Source: Mixia osmundae IAM 14324 (Eukaryota > Basidiomycota > Mixiomycetes > Mixiales > Mixiaceae). From it: a stretch of 64,000 nt of DNA. The stretch is taken from NCBI RefSeq assembly GCF_000708205.1, contig NW_014575561.1, forward strand, positions 173 to 64,172, read 5' to 3'. Shown piece after piece: positions 44,509 through 54,543 of this stretch. Made by a program: the position numbers and the translations under genes. Under the pieces are notes generated by a model. The model did not search any database, was not told the DNA's origin, and saw nothing but the letters and a program-made list of their open reading frames with translations. The first letter of the stretch is position 1. Every line of letters begins with the position of its first letter.

Positions 44509-46387
44509 TTACAAGTCAAACAGTCGGAGTGTGCCAATCACCGTGCCAAGCAATCCGTGTTTGACGGCCGTGGTTGCACTGGAGATGTAGCCCGCTCCAC
44601 GGTCACCCTTAAGCTTGTACTCGCTGAAGCGAGGCGAGCGAAGCTGGAGACCATAGCGGAACACTGCAGACCCACGTCAGGACATGGCAGATGAATCATC
44701 GGAATGTTTGCGCACCTGTACCGGGCCAGGTAGCAATGACCTTGCCGTTGTCCATACGGTAGTATGAAGCGCAGCCAGACCATGCTGTTCTGCCAAGGCG
44801 CTTGTGCAGCTTGTCGTTGAATTCATGCTCGACGCGCTCCTTGATCTCCCAGGAAGTGATGCCTCGATCCGTCATGGCCTTGCAAAGCTCAACGACGTGC
44901 TTGATCTGATGCTCGATCGAAGCAATGGCAGACGCGTGTCCGTTTGCGACGTTCGGTCCTAGGCACATAGCAAAGTTGGGGAAATGTGGCAAGGTAGTGC
45001 CGAGATAGGCTTGCGGACCATTGGTCTGTTCCCACCATTCGTGGACCGCCATACCGCCCCGTCCGATCAGATTGAGGCCGAGGCCCTTCGACGAGAGATT
45101 GAAGCCGGTAGCGAGCACAATGACGTCCAGATCGTACACCTGGCCAGATTTGCCTCGGATGCCCTTGTCGACGATTGTGTCGATGGGATCAGTGACCAGC
45201 TCGACGTTGTCCTGATGGAGCGACTCGAGGTAGCCGGGGTCCATGATGACACGCTTGCAGCCAAAGGGATACTTTGGAATCAGGAAGTCGAGATACTTCT
45301 TCGGCGCCGTCTTCTTAATATGCGTGACTGACATATTGGTGGCGTACCAGCGGATGAAGCGGTTGTTCATCAACCAAGCTAGCCATCTGAGATCGCTAAC
45401 GAAGGCGATGAAGAAGCGATACAGCAGTGCTACACCTGGGATGTATCGGAACATCCACTTGACGATGCGTGGATAAGTGTGCTGAGGACGGGGCACAAAG
45501 TAGGATGGCGTTCGGGAGAAATTGTAGAGTTGGATCGAGCGATCCTTTGCCAGCGTAGGTACGATCTGAGCGCCAGAGCAGCCGTTGCCGATGATACCGA
45601 CTTTCTTACCCTTGAGCTCGATCTTGTTGTCCCAGCGGGCGCTGTGCATCGATTTGCCCTCAAAGTTCTCGATGCCTGGCAGACCAGGTGGCTTGTCAAG
45701 CGGTAAAGAGAATCCGCCGATGCAAGACACAACGACCTGAGCTGTGATCGTAAAGTCTTCGGTCGACTCAAGGCCGCCCTTCTGGGGTGAGACGTCCCTA
45801 AAGCGAGCAGTATAATTCTGCTTTGACTCGTTCCACGTAGCGTCCTCAAAGTTGGTGTAGTACTTCGTGATCGCTTTCAAGTTGTACAAGTCGCGCACAT
45901 GCTCCCAGTCTGCATTCGATGTCAGCTTGTATCATGTGAGCGAGTGAGAGCTGTACATTTCTCAATCTCGGGCTGGGCCGAGAAGGCTTGCGACCAATCT
46001 GGGTTCATGACCTTGCTGTACGAATACCAGTGGGACGGCACGTCGCATGCACAGCCGGGGTATGTGTTCTGATACAAGGCTTGTAAGCTACGTCATGATG
46101 AAAGGAAGGGCGATTTACCTGTGACCATGTGCCTGCACAGGTTCCAGTTCGCTCGTAGATTGTGACATCGGTGATGCCCTTCAGGCACAGCTCGATGGCG
46201 AGAATCATGCCTGGACGCACTGTCAGTGCTGTCGATCGATAGCGACGACGATCGTACCAGAGATGCCACTGCCAACGATGCAGACAGATGGCGAGCCAAG
46301 CGCTCTTTTCATCTTTGTGACATCGTACTTTGCAGGCGCACGATGGACATGGGTATGATCCCTTCGCTGCGTGCTCTTGTCATCCAT
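44509..46387 (-). CDS. Baeyer-Villiger-type flavin monooxygenase
   Basis: Five exons (46387-46258, 46210-46119, 46068-45957, 45909-44716, 44663-44509) join in frame to about 560 residues. It has two dinucleotide-binding motifs, VCIVGSGISGMILAIEL (FAD) and VGIIGNGCSGAQIVP (NADPH). Between them lies [23 protein letters not shown], the region just upstream of the BVMO fingerprint. DVIVLATGF lies further on. The family oxidises ketones or aromatic substrates with NADPH and O2; the substrate here cannot be told. It sits next to two secreted-protein genes in an accessory block. The region 44219-44508 separating it from VPS37 shows nothing. Confidence 0.93.
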
Positions 46388-46733
46388 CTTGACGATTTAC
46401 TTGGCAAGCGAGTGTGGCAAGTGAGTCTGGGGTAAAGTCAACCGGATAGCTGGGCTGCTGGACCGGTTCAGTCTGATGCGCTGCCGGGTTGGGCGACTAT
46501 GTGCGAGTCTGACGAAGGAGTAACTGGCTGCTATGTGGCTATTGCTCGGCTCCTCAATCAGGCTTCCCAACGTCGAAGCGGAGAGTGCGCTGCAAGAAGG
46601 AGCAATCGACCGGCGAAGCGCTTTTCATTCGGCCATCGCCGCCCCGCGACTTTGCCGGCACATGCTCGCCACGTCATAACATCGATCCGGATGACACGTT
46701 ACCCAGCCCTAGGTTCTTCGATCTGACGGCTTC
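46388..46733. other. Intergenic region between divergent genes
   Basis: About 345 bp separating the flavin monooxygenase start from the cysteine-rich secreted protein start. No coding frame or repeat recognised; it probably holds both promoters. Confidence 0.5.
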
Positions 46734-47249
46734 ATGCTTCTCTTTCTTATGGCTCTCGCTCTGACTTTAGTGCTCGCACCTGAACAATATCAGGCGAGCT
46801 ACAGGTTCAGAATCTTCGAATGCGGCACAGTCTGTCCACCCTATGCGCCCTTTACCTCTGAAGCCTTTGAATACTTTGTTCCCGAAGCTATTGTCCAGCC
46901 GACTGTCAATCCGTCACATTGGACGACCAATGGTTGCAAATTTGTCAATGTATCTCTCCGGACCGCTGCCTCTATCCAATCTCACGACCGGTCCAGGGCA
47001 TCCCGCCCGAATTGAGTCGCTTCGCCGAGGCAGAATGCAGGGTCATATCTATGCCCAAGGCTGTGCCGGCCGGAATCGACTACGAGATCGAGCTATGCTT
47101 CCTCATGAAAAGTCTCACCTTCAGTACGTCCCCGACATGGTGACGAGCGTGTGCCAACGCTCGCTGCAGACATATGGGTGGACACATGCTGCGAGAAGAG
47201 ATATTGCAGTATGTTCGGATCGCTTTGTTGCTGCGACTACTCAGAGTAG
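46734..47249 (+). CDS. Small cysteine-rich secreted protein
   Basis: Exons 46734-46949, 46997-47123 and 47170-47249 (introns of 47 and 46 nt) encode about 140 residues. The N-terminus MLLFLMALALTLVLAP is a signal peptide. The mature part contains FECGTVCPP, GCKFVNGIPPEL, AECRVIS, IELCFLM and a dense C-terminal cluster, TCCEKRYCSMFGSLCCCDYSE. About twelve cysteines in 120 residues suggest an extracellular disulfide-rich protein, of the effector or hydrophobin-like size class, although the cysteine spacing is not that of hydrophobins. No family recognised. All three exons are needed to reach the stop. Confidence 0.72.
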
Positions 47250-47729
47250 GTGCCAGTGCGCGTAGTCGTCGGCTTTGCGCCCCGAACAAACCGTGAGATA
47301 ACCAGCGGCCGCTTGCCAATCTTGATGACACCGGACAGGTCATATTGACGAGATACGCACGTACTCGCGAATTAAATGCAAGCGAGAGGGCGGTATCTGC
47401 GCCACCATTCCTGAAGAAGGTTTGCGGTGAGCAAAATTGCGAATGAGAGGTTATAGCTGACCTCGGATAGATTGCCTTACATGCTCCTGAAGAAGCTCGA
47501 CAATCCAGCCTGCACGGTTAGAGAAGCATATCGCTGGGAGCAGTAACAGCGTGCAGGTTATGCATGTATCTCAACGAAAGCATCACATCGCTCGAACCTG
47601 CGGTATGCTGTAAGCTTTGTATAGAGACCGCGAGTAGAGGTCTGTATGTGCCTCAGCAGGCCCGATATTCAGCTCGAGCCTAGGAATGCATCATCGATCT
47701 GCAACATCAAAAGCTACAAGACGGTACGC
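47250..47729. other. Intergenic stretch, nothing recognised
   Basis: About 480 bp of lower-quality coding potential between the cysteine-rich protein and the DPBB gene, which converge here. No open frame with family likeness. Confidence 0.5.
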
Positions 47730-48465
47730 TTAGACCGGTCCGTCGAGGAACTTCCACTCGATCGATGCGATGCCGTTGCCTTCCGTCTCTGTAGGCGAGG
47801 CTAGAGCGTTGAAAGCGGCGATGGTGAGCCAAGCGATCGAGCAGCCCTTTGCAGGCGTAGTGGCCTCGAGACCGCATCCATCGACAAGCTTGGCATGGAT
47901 CGTCTTGCCGTTGGCCTTGACTTCTACCATCTTGCCGCAATTGGATCGCTTGGCTCCGTTACTGCGTGAAATGATGATCAATGAAGCGCTCATTCGGTCG
48001 AGCCGGCCATCGTCCGGAGGCAAAAGAAACTCACAGCCAGCCAGACTGAGGGATGATATTGCCGCTTGGGTCTGATCCGCTCCAGAGACATACGCCGAGC
48101 TCAGTCTGCAAGCAGAACGCTCAGTAGGAGGTAGATCAGTGTAGGCAACAGACTGACACTGCTGTTGTAGTACTTGCAGATTCCAGGGTTTGAATGAGTA
48201 TCTGTAGACATCCCAGCAGTGAGTGAAAGTTCGCTTGGCAACGAGCCTGTCCACCTTTGGGACCAGCGATCGGGATGGGAGTCTTGTTTCCAAAGTGGAA
48301 CTTTTGGGCATTTTCGACCTTGACGTATGACTTCCCCGATGGCACAAAGCCGAGGGTGTCCTTGTAGTAGTTGTAGCAGCCTGTATGCGCTGTACGCTTC
48401 TCAAAAGAACCGGCGACGACGACGGTCGAGAGGGCAGCAACGGCCGCAAGTGAGTTGAAAAGCAT
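47730..48465 (-). CDS. Secreted expansin-like (DPBB/RlpA) protein
   Basis: Four exons (48465-48255, 48201-48158, 48105-48035, 47961-47730) give about 185 residues. MLFNSLAAVAALSTVVVAG is a signal peptide, then FEKR (likely Kex2-type site). The double-psi beta-barrel is assembled across introns: HTGCYNYYKDTLGFV, CKYYNSSTELGVCLW, SGWLNGAKRSNCGKMVEV, KLVDGCGLEATT, IAWLTIAAFNAL and IEWKFLDG. Fungal single-domain DPBB proteins resemble barwin/expansin domain 1, are secreted and may act on cell walls or in host interaction. Introns are 53, 52 and 73 nt, all GT-AG. Confidence 0.85.
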
Positions 48466-48986
48466 GGCTTGTACGTTTGCTGTGTGTCTTGATCTTCTCA
48501 CGATACGGTGCTCAGCCGGACGATCTAGCTTTGCGAATTGTTCGAGCGCTTTTTCGGTTCGCAGAGTCCTTCCGGCGTGTCGTTGCCGGATGTCATGGCA
48601 AAGGATCTCCTCGTTGATAGATAAGAGTTGTCGTGTCGACGAAAGGAGCGGCCGGTTGACACGCGCCTTACGACGAGGCAGATGAATATGCGTTTTCAGA
48701 TGATTTCATGTCAGGTACGCGCCCCGCGTTGACGCAGTTTCCATTTGCGGAGGCGCGCTGCACCGTCAAGGTGGGCGAGCCAGGACGGCGGAAGGCAGGC
48801 CAGAAGCTTGTCCCTGGGCACGCGCACTCGTCCTTTGTACAGCCTCGCTTTGTTCTCTTGACGAGGACGAGCTTGTGACGCTATATACCCTCGCGCAGTG
48901 CTGGCATTGCAGCGAAGCTCCCCTCAGGCTCTCACAAGGTACGCAGCGATACTTGCGTACGTGTGGCCGCTCACAGGGCTACTTAG
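48466..48986. other. Intergenic/promoter region
   Basis: About 520 bp between two divergent genes. Only short unsupported frames are present. Probably promoters and 5' leaders of the DPBB gene and the coiled-coil gene. Confidence 0.5.
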
Positions 48987-51422
48987 ATGTCGAATGAATC
49001 GCTCCAGGCGTCTATCAGAGGTCTCCAGACGTCGCTAGCACAGACTGTCGCCCAGTGCTCCGATCACGAAGCGACCATCTCATCGCTTCAGACTCGTCTT
49101 TACACAGCAGAAGCACGCTTGTCCGCAGCCGAGACCTCGGTCAGAGATGCAGAGGGCCGAACGCGAGAAGAGAGTGACAAGGTCGTCATACTGCGCAACA
49201 AGCTCGAAGAAGCTCGTCGGGCCATAATGAGACTGCAAGACGATCTGCAAGCCGCTCGTGCCCTGTCGACCCGCCGCGACTCTGCACCAGTATCGAATAT
49301 CAGTAGACGCAGATCAAGTTTCGCACCCGATGAGATTCCCTCGGCGAACAACAGCCGGCGCTCTTCCATGGCGCCTATGACGAGCAAGCATCCTCTGTCA
49401 CAGTCGCTCGGCCAAGAGAGCTCCAACAACTCTCAGCAAGGCCTAGAATCACCCGAGCCCACCTTTGCAATGAGTGCACAGCGTCGTGCATCAGTCATCG
49501 GCATCGAATTTGGGCGTCCTGAGCCTCACGCAAGTGCCGAAAAGCGTGGCTCGCTCTCAGAGCGCAGGGGCTCGATGGCAACTGCGTTCGACAACCTTCG
49601 CAAAGCTTCGGCCTCTCTAGATGCTCGTAAAGTTGGTCGCGCTTTCTCAAACTCCACAGGCAGCAAAGACGCAGAGCCGACTGCGCCTATCGCTCGACGT
49701 GCCTCGCTTGCTCACGTAGGCTACACGCCGGCGCGCGCAGACGCAGAAACGCCATTGCCACCTCTACCAGCTGGTCTGGCAGAGGTTCGCTCCTTGTCGC
49801 GCTCTGCATCGCTCGCCGCCCCTGCTGGACAGTCTCAATGCCCCAGAGACGACGGCGCACGTGCAGCCAGCGTGTCTGCCCTCTTTTCTAGTGTAGATTC
49901 ATTTGCTGCTCGTCGCGCGAGCATCGGTGCTGCTCCCTGTACTTCCAGTCGCAGTCCATCTGTCAGCAATCCTGCCGGAGTTGGCCTAGGCCTCGCACGG
50001 TCGGAAGGTCCTGCAGAGCCCGCCGAAGACCTCAGTATGTCTCGTCGTCGATCTTCACTCAAGACAGACTCCAAGGCAGCAGAAGATCGTCGTGCATCAC
50101 TCAAGCGTAGACCGGGCAGCTGCGTCGTCTTTGCAGAAGGCTCGCCAGAGCAGCCCAAAGATGGCCGCTTCAAACGAAGTAGCTTTGGTTCTGGCGACAA
50201 TCTGAGGCCCAACTTTGGCCCAGGTGACCACAGAAGATCGTCAGCAGCCATCGAAACCATTGCAGAAGATCGCAGTCCGCCGTCTTCGTTCGCGCCTCTT
50301 GCACCAGACAGTCGGCGGATGTCGGAGTCCTCAGCCTGCAGTCGACGTGGCTCGGTCACGTCCGTCTCACATTCACGGCGTTCTTCGCTGAGCCGGCTTG
50401 CATACACTGGCTCGCCGGAAGACACGGAATCGCGAGGCAATATGGTCCCGTTGGAGTCGCTGGAAGCTGTCAGCGAAGAATGCGCTCGTCTGCGTGAGCA
50501 GCTCGCTCAGGCGGAAGAAGCGCGCGAGGCTAGCGAAACCTGCCTTAGAGCTCTGCGGGACTACATATCGTCTGCAGATGCTGCACCGGCCGAAAAAGCT
50601 CTTCAACTTCCACCCCTGCCGACTGACAGTGACGATGTGGTGGACGAGTTCACCCAAGCGCAGCAGCCTAGCAAGACCAAACGACTTTCTGGCATGGCTT
50701 GGGGCACTGCCAGCTGGATCAGAGGCTCTGTCTCGAGTGTTGTCGTCCCCCCGACGCCGGTGTTATCGATACCCCCTGTCATGCCAAAGCCGGCGGCCAT
50801 CGCAGACACAAGTCCGGCTCTGACGACTTACACGCCTGCATCCTGGAGGAGATCCTCCTCCGTCGTCTCTCTGGCTTCCAACAGATCTGGTCTCTCGACC
50901 ATCACCGATAGCTCGGCAGATAGCAACGCGACGGCTTCTCACAAGAACGTTAAGCAACTCCAGCTCTCGCATTCGCAGACAGCAAGCGGACAACGGCCGG
51001 GACCCAAACCGATACCGAGCATGTTCCGCAATTTCTCCTTCGAGCAGCGCGTGTCCAGCTATGTCGAAGAATATCCAGGGTCGCCCATGTGCAACGGCTC
51101 ACCTGGCGGTGGCCCGACACGATTTGAACCCACTTCATGGTCTGCCGAGCCTAGCCCAACACGATCGACTGCCAGCTCTAGCTCTAGTCGACCTCCTTCA
51201 CTCTGCGAATCGTCATCAGGCAACGAGAGCGGATCGCCTCTCGATAGTCCAGATGAATTTGTAGAAGAAGTCATTGACTTCTCGCATGGTATGGCAAAGC
51301 GCGGTGGTCTCAAGCATCCCGCCATCAACAGCAAAGCTCCCTCACAGCACAACCACCTCCGCACTGCTCCCGATGCCGTCCATGTCAACACGACGCCCAA
51401 GGCAAGCCGCTACGCCTTTTGA
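48987..51422 (+). CDS. Ser-rich coiled-coil protein with repeated RRxS sites
   Basis: A single exon of 811 residues from the ATG at 48987. Residues 5-95 form a coiled coil (LQASIRGLQTSLAQTVAQ, KLEEARRAIMRLQDDLQAA). The middle 400 residues are Ser-rich, disordered and crowded with R-R-x-S sites such as RRRSSF, SRRSSM, RRASV, RRGSM, RRASL, RRASI, RRSSA and RRGSV. A second short coiled coil (ECARLREQLAQAEEAREASE) lies near residue 500. The C-terminal part has PSMFRNFSFEQRVSSYVEE. No catalytic domain. The repeated sites fit phosphorylation by PKA or another basophilic kinase; this is inference. I do not recognise an orthologue. Confidence 0.85.
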   Translation: MSNESLQASIRGLQTSLAQTVAQCSDHEATISSLQTRLYTAEARLSAAETSVRDAEGRTREESDKVVILRNKLEEARRAIMRLQDDLQAARALSTRRDSAPVSNISRRRSSFAPDEIPSANNSRRSSMAPMTSKHPLSQSLGQESSNNSQQGLESPEPTFAMSAQRRASVIGIEFGRPEPHASAEKRGSLSERRGSMATAFDNLRKASASLDARKVGRAFSNSTGSKDAEPTAPIARRASLAHVGYTPARADAETPLPPLPAGLAEVRSLSRSASLAAPAGQSQCPRDDGARAASVSALFSSVDSFAARRASIGAAPCTSSRSPSVSNPAGVGLGLARSEGPAEPAEDLSMSRRRSSLKTDSKAAEDRRASLKRRPGSCVVFAEGSPEQPKDGRFKRSSFGSGDNLRPNFGPGDHRRSSAAIETIAEDRSPPSSFAPLAPDSRRMSESSACSRRGSVTSVSHSRRSSLSRLAYTGSPEDTESRGNMVPLESLEAVSEECARLREQLAQAEEAREASETCLRALRDYISSADAAPAEKALQLPPLPTDSDDVVDEFTQAQQPSKTKRLSGMAWGTASWIRGSVSSVVVPPTPVLSIPPVMPKPAAIADTSPALTTYTPASWRRSSSVVSLASNRSGLSTITDSSADSNATASHKNVKQLQLSHSQTASGQRPGPKPIPSMFRNFSFEQRVSSYVEEYPGSPMCNGSPGGGPTRFEPTSWSAEPSPTRSTASSSSSRPPSLCESSSGNESGSPLDSPDEFVEEVIDFSHGMAKRGGLKHPAINSKAPSQHNHLRTAPDAVHVNTTPKASRYAF

Positions 51423-51482
51423 TCTGATAATCTTGTCTTGTCCATTGCACGCGCTTCCATTTTGCCACTACTCTTCACAGCC

Positions 51483-52116
51483 ATGAGCGATGTAGGAACG
51501 TCTGAACAACACAGAAAGGGCTCCTTGCCGCCGGGCATGGTGCTCGGGCCAGATGGCAAGCCGTGCAAGGCGAGTGCAGCGAAGCACAACGCACTCTTCA
51601 AAAGCTGATTGATCGCAACGATCTTAGGTCTGTTCGGGCTTCAAGGCATGGTCATCTGTCTACGGTGCGCCTGGTGGCAGCAAGGGCAAGCAGAAGGCTG
51701 CCAAGGTCACATCGGCCGCAGCGGCAGGAGCAGTGACAGCTGTGCCCTTGCCCGAGTCAAGCGACGCCCTGCCCAAGGACTGTCCGGCCGATGTGGAGCG
51801 TTTAGGACGACATACCTGGACTTTCTTGCACACGACAGCTGCCTACTACCCCGAGCGACCCTCAGAGACACAACAGAGCTCAATGATGTCGCTCCTCAGA
51901 GCCATGCCGGTGCTCTATCCTTGCTCGCATTGCGCTGCCGATCTGGCTATTGAGATGAAGCAGAGACCTCCGGATGTGAGCAGCAGGGAGAGACTGGCAC
52001 GCTGGATGTGCGAGACACACAATGAGATCAATGTCAAGCTTGGCAAGGAAGCCTTTGACTGCGATAAAGTAGACGAACGATGGAAAGACGGCTGGAAGGA
52101 TGGCCATTGCGATTGA
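51483..52116 (+). CDS. ERV1: Mitochondrial sulfhydryl oxidase Erv1
   Basis: Exons 51483-51569 and 51628-52116 give about 191 residues. The junction makes GKPCKVCSGFKAW, the N-terminal CxxC arm, but only if the intron starts with GC (AAG|GCGAGT). The FAD domain follows: DVERLGRHTWTFLHTTAAYYP, YPCSHCAADL (active CxxC), WMCETHNEINVKLGK and FDCDKVDERWKDGWKDGHCD. Erv1 reoxidises Mia40 in the intermembrane space and passes electrons to cytochrome c. An Ala-rich linker (about residues 50-70) separates arm and core. Its stop is about 50 bp from the convergent TRM82. Confidence 0.96.
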
Positions 52117-52166
52117 GATTCTCACTTGTTCATTTGTTGTTGACGCAACTCAGCATACACCACTCT

Positions 52167-53916
52167 CTATGCATCCTCTACAGACGCACTAGCAGTCGAT
52201 GCTGCCTCACTTCTAGCTTCTGCGTTCTTCTTTCGGCGTTTGGCTTTCTGACCACGATGGACGACCTGCGCCGCGCCTGGCCCTCGTCTCTTAGTTGCGA
52301 CCGCATGCTTCGTTCCGAGCTGCTGTTCGTATACTACATCTGCAGCCTCTTCGCCGTTGGCATTTGAATCATCGTAATCTTGCTTGAGCAGCAGATGTAA
52401 TTCAGGGAACAGCTCCTTCACGTCGTGCGCCGCATCTGAGAGACCGAGCGCTGTCATCAGTACAAGCTGACGCGCTGGGTCGAGAGCGCCTACTTTGCAC
52501 CCGAGATGCCGCTCTGAACTCACTGAGCCAGTCAGATGAGGCTGACACGTCCACCAGCTGCGCGCCACTTAGTCGGGTTTCGCGCTACAGTCTGGAGCTG
52601 CTCACCCTTTTGTCGTCGATCCTGAGTAGTCTCATACTTTCTGCGTCAGGCGAGAGGGTAGAGACTAGTAGTTCATTGTCAGACCGAGCAAGCAAGTCCA
52701 GCACAGGCACGGCGAGGTCGAAGGCGATGGGTACTGCTTTCGCTTCAGATGTGAAGGATGTCAATGGTATCAGCAACAGCGCAGTGTTCCTGAGTGAGTA
52801 TCATCATCAACGACTGCCGAAGGGCATTTAGGTCGATCGCACCCTGCTGAAGCGACAGCGACGTATTGTCCTATCCGTAACAGCCGATTGATAGCTACTC
52901 TCTGGGGCGCCACGTCCTCTACCTCGGGATCTGCAGCTTCGCTTTGCTCCGGCTCGTCGGATAGAGCAGGTGTGCCGCTTTGCTGCCGCTCCCTATTCTT
53001 CTTGGTTCGTCTCGAGTGTCGCGGAATGGCGAACGAGGCCTCCTTGGCAATCTTTGGGGACGCATACTGCGCCAGAGCAGTCACATCCACTCTGCGAGAT
53101 ACAGATGCCGTCCTGAGATCTGAGACGGCGATAAAATTGTCGCCGCCTGCGCTGAGCAGGGTATGGTCGTCGAGCAGCATCAGCCTGGAGACATAGCTAT
53201 GCATACACGGCAGACTGTCAGTACGCGCCATTGCTATGATGGCAGAACGCGCACGCGGTGTGAGCCCAGATGAAAGACTGGATGATGTATGGATTCGGAA
53301 AGCGGGAGACACGAAGATGAGCGTCGCGGTCGCCTGTGATGAGCTGCTTTCCGTCTGAGCTGAGCAAGCAGGACGTCAACATGGACACGTGGCCCATCAC
53401 AGGTCCCTCTGGCCTGAGAGACATCGTCTTGAGCTCTTCGATGGAGACAGGTAAGCTCAGTCTGTAAGCGTCGCGTTGGGTGTAAGCAGAGCCTGCTGTA
53501 CCAGCGACGATGCCTACGTGTAAACATCGCCGTGCATGTCCGCACAGATGAGCGTCCTTCTGCCGGGCGATAGCGCAAGACCGTTCAATCGTTTGACGAC
53601 AGTGCACGAATTGAGGAGGGCAAGGTCGGGCAATGACCAAAATTTGACAGTCTTGTCGCTGGCAGACGTGATCAGAATGTCTTCACTCGCGTGCGTACGG
53701 GCTACGAGCAAGTCTCGAATCATCGCCGAGTGTGCTGGGCCATCGTCAGAAGCCAAGGCCTGCAACTGTCCTCTGTCGACTTGCTCAATACAATGTCAAC
53801 AGAAAACTCTGTCTGTATCGGACGTACGAAAGCGAGACTAATCGCAGATGCTGCCCAGACGCTAACACAAAGCCATGATCTGTTAGCGCGAGCCGTTGCG
53901 GCGACGCCCGAGCCAT
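52167..53916 (-). CDS. TRM82: tRNA m7G46 methyltransferase WD subunit
   Basis: Exons 53916-53828, 53772-53518, 53461-53255, 53196-52843, then 52789 onward with one or two further short introns before the stop at 52167. WD propeller blocks read ILITSASDKTVKFWSLPDL, RRTLICADMHGDVYTLSLP across a junction, GPVMGHVSMLTSCLLSSDG, LITGDRDAHLRVSRFPNPY, IWAHTAYVSRLMLLDDH and LLSAGGDNFIAVSDL. The GHVSMLT and TGDRDAHLRVSRFP wording is specific to Trm82/WDR4, the structural partner of Trm8/METTL1 in tRNA N7-guanosine methylation. The C-terminus is lysine-rich (GQKAKRRKKNAEA). Exons between 52620 and 52450 are not fully resolved. Confidence 0.88.
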
Positions 53917-54543
53917 CGAGGGTGATGATCGACAGAGGCGAGGCAAGAGCAAACTAGGTGATAATGTTGACGCGCTAGCAACGTGTCAGCTCAGCCAGCG
54001 GCAGCCGACGAAGCCCAGGGCAGCCTTGTATTGGTCGACGTACGGCATCTCACTCGCCAGACTTGACCCTGCACGGCAGATAGACGTCAAGGCTGAGCTC
54101 GTCTGTAGGGCTGCCAGCTCGCGCTTGCAAGGCCTGCGCGAGACACCGCCTGCTTACCGGTTTTGAGCCGAGCCAGATTGGCGCCCAGCGCAGAGTTCCC
54201 AGTCTCGACGTCTCGCCTCTGTCGCTGAAGCCCAAGCTCCTCAGAAGGGCGCGTGGCATCTTCTGTGAACGACTGCGTCTGCTTCAGACTGCAATCGTCA
54301 CGCATCAGGAACAATCTGCCGACGTTCCAAATCAAATCCTGCTCGCCAACCTGTCCACAGCGAGTTGAGCAGCACTCGAGGTGTCTGGCGCACAGCGACG
54401 ACGGAGGTAATCCAGTGAGCATTGACAAGCCGCATGACTGCTTTGACGAGTCGCTTCACGCCCTCTGATTGTCATCCTGCTTAGATCCGCTCGCCGCTCG
54501 CCGCCTGTCGATCCCGTCCGCAGTTTGCTGAACAAGCCTCGGC
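53917..54543. other. Intergenic or small unresolved gene
   Basis: About 630 bp between TRM82 and SCH9. On the minus strand two stretches look coding: LDYLRRRCAPDTSSAAQLAVD near 54400 and LGLQRQRRDVETGNSALGA near 54200, the second helical in character and followed by a plausible donor (ACCG|GTAAGC). I could not join them into a protein with a start and a stop, so this is only a hint of a small gene. Confidence 0.3.

Noticed and set aside
49835-50440. Long minus-strand frame of about 200 residues
   Set aside because: It is the antisense shadow of the Ser/Arg-rich coding exon of the coiled-coil protein, a common effect of biased codon use.
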